Shown here one piece after another: positions 54,801 through 64,000 of a stretch of DNA of 64,000 nt. Under the pieces are notes generated by a model. The model was not told where the DNA came from. It did not search any database and saw nothing but the letters and a program-made list of their open reading frames with translations. Each line of letters starts with the position of its first letter. The stretch's first letter is position 1. Origin of the DNA: Anastrepha obliqua (taxonomy: Eukaryota; Arthropoda; Insecta; Diptera; Tephritidae); the NCBI RefSeq assembly GCF_027943255.1, contig NC_072896.1, positions 47,642,501 to 47,706,500 of the forward strand, read 5' to 3'. A program made the translations under genes and the position numbers.

Positions 54801-57571
54801 GGTACTTTGAGAAAATTTTACATAACTTAGGCCAACCTGCTATGCCAGCAACACAACGCGTGTTAGCAAAAAAATTAACTTAACTTGGAAAACATAGAGA
54901 AGTGTAGGTTTTAGATTCCTCAAATAAATTTCTAAGTGCAAAAAAAGCCGTGAGCGAATTATGAATGATATCACCCCAAATACACCATATAAAATTTTCA
55001 TACAAATGTAAAATATATGAAGCAAACAAATAATTACACAAAATATTGCAAATATGCACAGTGAAAAATATCGCTGGCGCAATCGTTATGATGTGCTGAG
55101 ATTACTGAGATCACCGCTAAGTTTCTATAAAAACTAAGTAAAATTCAAGTCAGGTTAAGAGTGCTCCTACAAAGCCGTCGAGATGAAAATATGAGTTTGT
55201 CCTGATGGTTAAAATGGAAAATGAAAGAAGTTGAAGTTGAGGTTGATCAAAAATTATTCCCCTAAAGTGCATCAGCAGCACTCATGATTTTTATTTTAAC
55301 ATTGATGGCAATATTCAAATCTACCCTAAGTGCAATTTCACGGATCTACTCGTCGCTCAGTTATATGCATGTACTTGTATGAGTAACAGCAACCAGCGAG
55401 TACGCGCACCCTTAACGATTGTGTCTATTCGTTTCATTCCGCCTCCACATCTCTCGCTCTCTCATGATGTTTTTTTTTTGGTAAAAATCAATATATATTC
55501 TCAAATTCAACACAGATAGGACCGCTGCTACAACCAAAAGAAATAATGCAATGCAAAAAATGTATCTTGCGAGGGAGATACAAATACAATTACATTCGAG
55601 AGGCAGACGCTTCCACACCCATAGCTTCACAAGCGCCCTATCTCTTAGGCGCATACAAATACATATTTCAACCAAAAACCGAACTGTTGAATGTTAGACA
55701 GCAAAAAAGGGTATTTTCTCCATACACAAATAGTTATGTATGGTGGGTATGTACATATATGTATGTGTATGAAAATTTATTTGTGGAGCTCTACAGGTTG
55801 TGAAGCGGCGCAGTTTCATGAACTTTCGAGCCCCAACCAGAGCGAATTGTTGACGATAATATTCGTTGTAGCTGTGGGTGCGTTGCCATCCATTCGGTTA
55901 TTAAATTCGCAACGATATAAAAAAGGACCTGACTTTTCTACACATGTATGTATTTGTGTACGCATACAAAATACATACGTATGTATACGAGCAACCTCCC
56001 TCCATGCATACAGAGTGAAGCCGAAATAAACTGAACTCCCTTTCAATGCAAGAACACATGCATCTGCATACATCTTACTTGTACTTATGTATGTACATAA
56101 ATAGAAGTATGTATGGATATCCATACTTCAACGTAAAAGAACTTTAGGATTTTCTCATTATGGAGGAAGCATTGACTGAAAAACCACACATAATTTAAGT
56201 ACAACAAATTTTGCACAGAAAAACGAAAATGATATAAAACTTTTTCGAAAGCCTTAATAATGCACTTTGATAACGTTTTCCTTTTGTATTTTATATGTTT
56301 CTAAATATAATAATATACATACAATTATGCCTATCTTTATGTACATACATATATAAGTTCATAATCGCTATTCTAGACCAATGACCGTTACAAGTTTTTG
56401 ACGACCATTTCGTATACCTGGATGTATGGCTGTATTGGCATAAGGGTTGATATGTATGTACATATGTGTATTATACAAATATGTGTCCACATACACACGA
56501 AAATGAGAATACACATGCATTATCCTTTATGTATAATATGCATTATCCCATCCATGAAGAGAAAGTCAGAACTGGTATTTTGTAGTGATGTTTCTGCAAA
56601 TGCAAACCTAGGGTTGTCGCCGTTCGTGATGGAGGCGTCCTGATCTTACAAATTGGTGAAGAAAATTAAGTCTCTTGGCATGATGCGTTCCCACGGCAGA
56701 CGGTTCTAAGTTACCGGAACGATCCGGATATAAATCTGGTTATAAATCATACATATTTGCAATGCTGCCAACAGTCTTTCAAGAGAATTTCATTAATCCG
56801 CGTTCACATAGGTACACTTTTGAGAGGACGGTCATCACAAGTAACGAGTTGAAGTAAAATATATTTACCTACATACATATGTATATGGACGCGGTCTTAG
56901 TGAGTATTAGATTAAATGCTTCCAAACAAATATAATTCTTGGCAGCGAATTGCGAAGCCTATTGTATGAGTTGAGTTGTTTAGCTGCTTTTTGTTCATCT
57001 GCATGCACAAGCTCGTCAAAATAGTTATAAGAAAATCTGTTGCAAAAAAAATCGGTGTATAGAAGTATTTTCGTAATAAGAAAAAACTTTACAAAGGACC
57101 AGTCGCAGCAGTTTTCCTCCGGCAACATGAATTCGTTAAACTTTTTAAATATCGGAATCAAGTAAATCTAAAATAGCATTAGTTTCCAATAGCATTTCCA
57201 GAGTTTCCAAGGTAAGATTTCTGTTTCGCGAACTCATAGCTATGTTATGATGAATTGACAACATTGTCATTATAAAAAAAAATATACAATATTATAACAA
57301 GAAAAAAGAGCACGAAATTAGAACTAAAGATCCAAGGCTAGAGAACAAAAATTAATACTTAATCTACCCTCGAAAAGGGAAATCTGGCCACACTGTTAAG
57401 CAGACAGGCTAATCCGATGCAGATGCGAACGCAGTCGATTATGACTGGTGAGGCGAGGTAACCTTCGAACAATCTGAAATGATCAATACTCAACCGGTTT
57501 ACGGCAATCCTACTAAATTGGTGTCCAAAAGGTTTTGCCTGCTTGAAACAATCTATGCATCCCAGTATTTA
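54801..57571. other. AT-rich DNA with CATA/TATG tracts, no gene supported
   Basis: Frames of 80-112 codons at 55,400-56,130 and 56,398-56,643 are low complexity or dominated by microsatellite codons (YVHICMCM-like). No domain recognised. Confidence 0.4.
56695..56745 (+). repeat. Partial copy of the (CAA)-tailed short repeat
   Basis: CGGTTCTAAGTTACCGGAAC then GATCCGGATATAAATCTGG matches the first half of the repeat at 43,760. The second half and tail are missing. Confidence 0.6.
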
Positions 57572-57833
57572 TATATACATATATGTATATAATTGGCGCG
57601 TAGACCATTTTTTGGGGGTTTGGCCGAGGCTCCTCCTCCTTTTTCTTTGTGGTGTGCGTCTTGATGTTGTTCCACAAGAAATACACTCGGAGGTTTGCCA
57701 TTGCCTGCCGAGGGGCGATCGCTATTGGAAAAATTTTTTTCTTAATTCGGTGTTTCACCGAGATTCGAACCTACGTTCTCTCTGTGAATTCTGAATGGTA
57801 GTCACGCACCAACCCATTCGGCTACGGCGGCCG
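57572..57833 (-). mobile_element. tRNA-derived SINE with 11-bp target-site duplications
   Basis: CCCAGTATTTA lies at 57,561-57,571 and again at 57,834-57,844, a textbook target-site duplication of LINE-mediated insertion. The AT tail (TATATACATATATGTATAT on plus) is next to the left copy and the GC-rich tRNA-like head next to the right one. Relative to the full copy it lacks about 50 bp between the ATGTTGTTCCACAA and GAAATACACTCGG blocks. The B box is intact (GGTTCGAATC on minus). This looks like the youngest copy here. Confidence 0.9.
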
Positions 57834-58319
57834 CCCAGTATTTACACAGGTTCAACTCGCAAAATAAAAATTTCGCGATTTCCCCTCAAAAATTAGATTT
57901 AAGATTTTTCAATTTACATGCTTTTCAAGCGATTTGCGACATTTGCTTCATTACAGGTTTTCAAACCGAATTCGTTGATTCGCTACTTGGTAGTTTTACA
58001 TACATTTTGTGTTTGTCAATCTAACGAAAACGTCTGCGTCTGGACAATTGACATCTGTTGATCAGGCGCGAAGTTTAAATTTAAAATATCAAAACGTGAT
58101 GGAACAAAGCTACTTTTGTTATTAAAAATTTGATAATTCATTTAAGATTTTTTGGCTGTATGTATGTTTTCTAGAACTGCCCACTAAAAAACCGCCAAAG
58201 TAATGAAATTGATGTAAGTACCCATAAGTTGAAAGTATTTTCTTTTTTTACTGAATACGTGGTTGCGGTTTTTAATCATGCCAGGAGCAAGTGCCCAGCC
58301 ATGCAATCAAGCTCAAATA

Positions 58320-58663
58320 AGTTCTTTTTCTCGTCTCATTCTTATAAGTCTCAAGTCCTTAGAAATTCGTAGGCCTATACTGTGTCTGTCTTTTACTTAA
58401 GATATTATTACTGGAGTCATTGATCGTCCCTATTTGCCGGAAGAGATTCCTCAGATGTTTCTTAGGAGGCTCTACACTTTTTATGGAAAAAACTTTAGAA
58501 CTAAGTATGCCAGTAACGCTCCCATTATTCGCGCTTTAAGTGAGTTAAATTCCATTAATAATGATGTTGTTCTTGACTTTTCGCTTTCAAGAGTTGCTTT
58601 TTTAAATATTTTGTTCTACATTATAGTTGTTTCTAAATATATGTATGTACCATATCAATAGTT
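58320..58663 (+). pseudogene. Non-LTR retrotransposon C-terminal fragment
   Basis: Reads SLKSLEIRRPILCLSFT, then a stop, then DIITGVIDRPYLPEEI, FYGKNFRTKYASNAPIIRAL and SELNSINNDVVLDFSLSRVA. This is the conserved tail of insect LINE reverse transcriptase proteins (the SL-x-x-RR block, then N-APIxRAL...D-F). It follows on from the part represented at 8,740-8,922, probably the same LINE family. Confidence 0.65.
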
Positions 58664-58936
58664 TAACCTTAATTAAAACTTATAGGCTTAGATATACTAC
58701 ATATTTTTTGCATTAGGAATTTAAATGACGAAAGCAACTCTTTAATCTTCGATAAACTGGTGAATGAAACATTTTGAGCGAATTTGGAGCAATTTTTGCA
58801 TACATGAACTTAACCATAAATAAGCCCTGCTGTAGATTTCTTTAACAGACCCTTATTCGGCTTTGAGCGAATTTGAAAGAATCGGCTGATGGGCCGCCGT
58901 CACTTGAGGTTACGAAACGGTTTGTTTACGAAAAAA

Positions 58937-59161
58937 CTAAGATTGTGTTGGTGATTAAAGAAAAAATTAACCAATGAAAATTCGTTGCCGTCTGAACAAC
59001 AACTGCTTGGACGAGTGTGTGAATATGAGTAAAATTATCGTGCAGATTTCGGCAAGCAATAAGATTGTGTTAGTGATATACGAAAACAAATCAACACAAC
59101 CTTCGTTGAGATTGATTGGACGAGTGTGTGAATACATGTGAAATGATCGTGCAGAATTCGG
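58937..59161. repeat. Imperfect tandem duplication, period 124 bp
   Basis: Unit 1 (58,937-59,052) and unit 2 (59,061-59,161) share AAGATTGTGTTRGTGAT, GGACGAGTGTGTGAATA and ATCGTGCAGAWTTCGG in the same order, with a few small indels. No ORF spans both with a domain. Confidence 0.75.
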
Positions 59162-59387
59162 CTGTCGAATCCACAAGTGACAGCTTCCTACAGCCAAAGC
59201 TCCTCTCACAATTTTCTTTTTCATCATAGGTAATTAGCAAATCTGTTAATCTATCATTCTTAGACCTCTTCTATTCGCCACTTCTCTGCTCGCTACCTCT
59301 CTGCTCGACTAACTTAACGAAAAATTTGCATGCGAAAGCAACCACAAATTTATCAAGTAAGATTCGGCGCTAACGAGTTTGGTAATA

Positions 59388-61247
59388 CAGTGCCAGCTCG
59401 CTAATCCGAAGGTGTGTAATCCGAATTATCCAGTAATCCGAATTGAATTTATGACGCATTACGTGCTCTATAGTCCGCATTCGTTGCAAGCTCGCTAAAC
59501 CGAATTTTTATTTTTTTATTTTTGAGTCTGTTTTTTTACAAAACCATAAACGGTATTTTAAAACTAACGGGATATTATTGCAATACAGAGCCTTCTATGT
59601 AAGTAAGTGTGTATTTATCTTGTTGCGAATAGTTTAGTTGTGGTATTAGTCGCGAAAACATCAATTTAAAGAAGAAGAAGTAAATCGTGGACAATCAGGA
59701 AAAGTTTTAGCAAAGAAATTTGGTGTAGGAGCTTCAACAATTTGCGACATAAAAAGAAATGCTGAAAATATTAAAAGGTAAAAAACCTGTGTAAAAAATG
59801 TATTCTGTAAATATTACTTTACATACATATTTATTCTTTTATAAGATTTGCCGAGAATTCTGATGCCAAACTTTTAAAACAGCGCAAGACACTCAAATCG
59901 GGAGAGAATGAAGAATTAGAGATTAAGTTGTATGCTTGATTTGAAGAGAAGCGGTCACGGCATCAAATCATTTCATCAGAAATTTTATGACAAAAAGCTA
60001 AATCACTTCATCAAATGTCGGATGGTTGCAAAATTTTAAGAAGCGATTTTCTGTGCGAACTTCTAAAATATGCGGCGGATCCTTATCTACTAGACCTGAT
60101 CCTGTACCTGATTTTCAAAATAAGCTCTATGACATTATCGAGAATGAAAATCTGATTGACGACCAAATTTACAATGCTGATGAGTCTGGACTCTTTTGGA
60201 AAATGTTTCCAGAAAAAACTTTAGTGCATTGTAAAGAAAAGTCTGCTTCTGGTACCAAAATGAGCTGTGCTAACAAATCTGGAACTCACAAGCTTAACAT
60301 TGCTGTGGTTGGGAAATCAAAAAATCCACGTTCGTTTAAAAAACAACATATTATGGAATATTACGCATCGAAAAATGCATGGATGACAACATATATTTTT
60401 ACTGAATGGTTTTTTAAATCGTTTATACCACAGGTAAAAGACTATCAAATTGAGTAAGCTCTGTAGCGGATGATTCAGACATTTTTTTGAAACAATTCAG
60501 TTTAATGGACGCTTGTGAATTAATATACTTAAACGATCTAGGGACAGGGTGCCCAATTCTTCTATAAAGTTTTGTTGGAAGCATATTCATTCTCAGAGGT
60601 GGGCTTCAGATGATAACATCCCTCTATCATTGTTACAACAAGAGTTGACAGAGAATGATCGTGTTGAAGAAACAGAAGAATTTCGCACAATAACCAACTT
60701 ATTTCACCGCAACAATGACGTGCATATTTCTGAAGATTAAGTTCTTAGCTGGATTATGAACTCTGACAATACTTCGTGTAGTAGTTCAGAGTCAGACACA
60801 GAAAATGTGGAACCAGAGCCTTTAATTACGAAACACGTTAAAAATCGTGAAGCTCTGCAGGCCTTAAATATTTCAACAGATTGGGCAAAGGAACGAGGTC
60901 TGCGATCAGATTACATATTAATGCTAAAAGAATTGCGGAACAAGGCTTTAGAAGCATGTGCACTGAAAGACAAGCAAACCTACATCACTAATTATCTACG
61001 TTAAAAAAAACGTCATATGTAAATACGTACATACATATGTACATATGGTATGTATTTATAAAAATCTTTAATTTTTTCATTGTTGATTAATAAAAATAAA
61101 ATAAGTTTGTTTTGAAATCCTGGCTTTTGTTTTATTTTCGAATATAGTGAATTATAAGCATAATAACAGCACATCCAGTAATCCGAATATCTCGTTAATC
61201 CGAATCAGGGTCTGCAATCATTAATTCGGATTAGCGAGCTGGCACTG
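59388..61247 (+). mobile_element. pogo/Tigger-like transposon, ends intact, transposase deleted
   Basis: TA-flanked element of 1,860 bp with perfect 23-bp inverted ends (CAGTGCCAGCTCGCTAATCC...). The transposase begins with a CENP-B-type helix-turn-helix (SGKVLAKKFGVGASTICDIK, 59,695-59,760), runs through a probable 68-bp intron (59,778-59,845) into FAENSDAKLLKQRKTL, then a Trp-to-stop change (59,937). The DDE domain start is at 60,026-60,457, with the first aspartate in YNADESGLFWKMF. It continues HKLNIAVVGKSKNPRSFKKQ and ends before the second and third acidic residues, which are deleted. The C-terminal tail 60,756-61,004 (TDWAKERGLRSDYILMLKEL) is kept. AATCCGAAT boxes repeat near both ends. 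Confidence 0.88.
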
Positions 61248-61821
61248 TACCTCATAAAACTGGCATAACTCACTATTTTACAAACACATGTAATTTTATG
61301 CAGCTCTATTCCAGCGTTGCTAAGATATGTTCATTTATACCAGTTGCTCCATCTATTCACCACTTGCCAACGCCTGGCGAAAAGAAGATACCTCTTATAA
61401 ATAAGCCATAAGCCTTTACCATAATACCATTCTGCTCCTAACCATAAATATCGGTCAATATGTTATTTCCATTGTTTTCCCAAATCTCTCGCCTATAAGT
61501 ATGCATTGTAAATTTGTAATACACCAATCAGCATATATACAGTATTTTGCACGGAGAATAAACATATGAATCTGCATGTAAGAAAATGCACATTTGATTA
61601 ATATATACGTCACTACCTTGCCAACATTTAGAGGACTGGTTGCTCGTCTATCTTAAAGAAGTAACGTCTGAGGCACTTCTAAACGTTAATTGAAAAATAT
61701 TACATATTTTACCAAAACAATAACACTACTAACGTGTACATAATTTCTTATCGTGCATAAAGCAGACGATTTGTGTTTATATGAACAAAAAAATGTGTTT
61801 CGCGATAAATTAATATTATAC

Positions 61822-61925
61822 TACCGCAGCCGAATGGTAGTTGGTACGTAACTACTAATCGGCAGTTTTCGAGGTTCGAAACCACGGGAATGAAACAACT
61901 AATAATAGAAAGGGTTTTTACTCTA
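61822..61925 (+). mobile_element. tRNA-like SINE head, separate copy
   Basis: TACCGCAGCCGAATGGTAGT gives an A-box-like segment and GAGGTTCGAAACC a B box about 40 bp later. AATAATAGAAAGGGTTTTTA follows, like the SINE body start, but the rest is absent. It does not have enough tRNA structure to be a real tRNA gene. Confidence 0.5.
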
Positions 61926-62164
61926 TGTTAGCGATTGCAAATGACTTCCAAATAAATAAAAATGGATTTCTTTTTCCCCAAACTAATATTATTTTTTTAA
62001 TGCACATAAAAAAATGTATGCAATTTGCCATAAGATAAGAACGCGATAACTTCCGGGATGAAACTCAACTTTCTTTACTTTTTCAAATTTAAAATTTAAA
62101 ACTTTCCGCGATAAGAAATGCTAGTTGGATATGAACACATTTCGAAAAAACATTATTTATTATT

Positions 62165-62335
62165 TATTACAACAGCAATGAATAGTCGAATTAGAGCAAT
62201 GATCTGAGTTACATTACGACTTCAGAAAACTCGAACGTGGCGGCCAATTTAAGTCACCTTTGCGAAAGATAGCTATACCTTCAAATCGTTCATAATAAAA
62301 TTGTATCATTTGCGCGTGCTGCTCAAGCATGAAGA
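62165..62335 (-). mobile_element. DD41D mariner-like fragment, N-terminus joined to catalytic end
   Basis: The minus strand reads MLEQHAQMIQFYYERFEG, a transposase N-terminus, and almost at once FRKGDLNWPPRSSFLKS, the stretch before the third aspartate. A large internal deletion is the simplest explanation. Confidence 0.55.
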
Positions 62336-62720
62336 TTTGACATCAGTGACTGAATAATAAACAATAGATTTGACAGAAGAACATGTATACGTCAACATCG
62401 GCACGTCTCTATTAAAAAATGCTATACACGCACGCGTACCTACATAGATAACTGGACATTTTAAATGTCGTATCAATTATTAATTTTTAAGTACTAAAAT
62501 TATTATGAAAATTTCGTTAAATTTCATAACTGTAGCTTTCGGTCATGGAAGTGATCTAAAAATCCTGAACTTCATTGCGGTGGAGGAACGTGAAATAACA
62601 AAGCTCGAACATTAAGCCATCGATATTTTTCGAAGCACATCACTTTTTTTAATCGGCCTCAAAGCTGCTGGCAAGGGCCCGCAGTTTTGCAAGTTTACTA
62701 TTTCGGCAAATATTTGGGTG

Positions 62721-62840
62721 GTTGTTGTTGTTGTTGTTGTATCGGCATAAACATTCCCAATACATGTACGGAGAATGCGGCTGGAGTGACAAGTCCTTAG
62801 CCGGATATAAATCCAGGTCACTCCCGTAAAGTAGAATCGA
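62721..62840 (-). repeat. Short interspersed repeat with (CAA)n tail, minus-strand copy
   Basis: On the minus strand: GTCGATTCTACTTTACGGGA, GGATTTATATCCGGCTAAGG, CACTCCAGCCGCATTCTCC, TTGGGAATGTTTATGCCGAT and a (CAA)6 tail. It matches 43,760-43,874 along its length. Confidence 0.8.
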
Positions 62841-64000
62841 CAAGTTTATTTTTGGATCATGGTTTTATTTTGGATTATTCACTACTCCAAATATCTACTC
62901 TTAGTCAAGATAAATGTGTATCTGCGATGGTGCTGCTGAATTCTGAAATATCGACGCAATGTCTGAACTATATACATACATATGTATGTGCATACCATAT
63001 ACATATATACAACGTAACATTCATATGAGAATTCAGAGACATCGGATTATTCGTTTACAAGGACGATCTTTGACGTCGAAAAAATGGTGCGCGCTAAGTT
63101 CTGTAAACGTAAAAATATCTTCGCGTTATCTTAGATATTGTTATGGACAACCTGAAATGATCCAAGTCCTTAAGGTGAATATCATCCGAGCCACTCAGAA
63201 ACCGACCAAATATTCCCGTTTCGGATTGATGAATACGCCACACGAATAAAATCATAATCCGAAAAATTGGAAATGTTTTTCCATCTAATAAGAAATTAAA
63301 TTTTCGGAAATTTTTGTTAATCTATATTAGTTTTAATTTTATTTGAAAACTTGTGTTTGAACCACCTTTAATTTTCGTTGTCTTTAATAAAATTCGACAA
63401 AAACGGGTTCAAGGTTTTCATTTACTATGCCTCTCTAAGTAAAAGTAAAGGCACATTTTCATATATCAGGTACTCCTAATAGATATCATCCTGCATTTTT
63501 TATACAACATAAAAGAAAAGCTGGTAATCATGGTTGGCGCATTAACTGAGACCTGCTAAGCCATAACTTTGTTTTGCAAAAGTGGTATCCTCATGAAGCT
63601 TTTCTGTTCCAAAAATACTGCTAGACAGTGTAATTAAAGCTTATTTTCTGTAAAACATGACAAATTATATTACAGCTTCAACCGCTTTGTTTGGAAAATG
63701 GCAAAACGACTTACAACCTCAATCTTCCAATTTGGGTATTGAGAACTTTTTTCATGCCTAATATTATGCGAAGTGTAATTTGATAAAAGAAAATATTTTT
63801 TTTTTCTAATTTCTCAATTTCTGATCATGTAAATTCTGATAAGCCCTATTCTACAAAACAAAAAACACCCAAGCTCATTATTTTAGACTTATATTGTGAC
63901 GGTCTGCCCACTCCTCTATAGAACTGATTTCATAAAACGAAGTTAAGTTCACCGAATCCAAATTACTTTCAAAAAGGTTATTGTCATCAACCTTGTAGTA
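62841..64000. other. AT-rich intergenic DNA, no gene supported
   Basis: The 96-codon plus-strand frame at 62,959-63,249 has no recognisable domain and begins in CATA repeats. The rest is AT-rich without visible structure. Confidence 0.4.

Noticed and set aside
1..64000. CRISPR arrays, operons, or bacterial or phage genes
   Set aside because: Spliced genes, fly orthologues and eukaryotic transposons throughout; the tandem repeats present are microsatellites or short duplications without regular spacers.

Overview
The window looks like the nuclear genome of a higher (cyclorrhaphan) fly, most likely a tephritid fruit fly. Two host genes can be recognised. One is the alpha-carbonic anhydrase CAH1 on the plus strand (three of its coding exons, 22.5-26.6 kb). 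The other is the tumour suppressor brat on the minus strand (a single uninterrupted 1028-codon exon, 49.6-52.7 kb). Both proteins read like direct orthologues of the Drosophila proteins, and the brat NHL domain is almost unchanged. The base composition is very AT-rich, (TATG)n/(CATA)n microsatellites are everywhere, and DD41D 'rosa'-type mariner elements (a family first described from Ceratitis) are present. The tephritid placement is an inference, not a proof.

Layout. 1-22.5 kb is intergenic or first-intron DNA. It is dominated by broken Tc1/mariner-superfamily transposons (mariner, maT-like, DD41D rosa-like), 3' ends of non-LTR retrotransposons (LINEs), and copies of a tRNA-derived SINE. 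22.5-26.6 kb is CAH1; its 3.25-kb second intron is a stack of at least seven nested or abutting transposon pieces. 26.6-34 kb is another dense transposon block. It holds a RNase H-bearing LINE with a SINE inside it, a 600-bp mariner derivative with long inverted repeats, two TTAA-flanked inverted-repeat elements sitting back to back inside a Tc3-like transposase reading frame, and a mutated mariner. 34-49.6 kb is very AT-rich and poor in transposon coding sequence; part of it is probably the long 3' UTR and downstream region of brat. 49.6-52.7 kb is brat, with a probable splice acceptor just upstream of its start codon. 52.7-64 kb is the brat upstream region and beyond, with DD41D remnants, a SINE with clean target-site duplications, a LINE fragment, a 124-bp-period tandem duplication, and a complete but internally deleted pogo/Tigger-type transposon (59,388-61,247) with intact ends.

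The two host genes do not form a pathway or operon. CAH1 is a cytosolic metabolic enzyme; brat is a post-transcriptional repressor acting with Pumilio and Nanos. No bacterial-type system, CRISPR array, rRNA or functional tRNA gene is present. The most informative non-genic signals are the paired TTAA elements sharing one target site, the SINE family with nine traceable copies, a second short repeat family ending in (CAA)n, recurring LINE 3' ends with a CCTAACCTAA motif, and the clustered AATCCGAAT boxes at both ends of the Tigger-like element. No transposase here looks fully intact: each recognisable one shows a deletion, frameshift, stop or changed catalytic residue.
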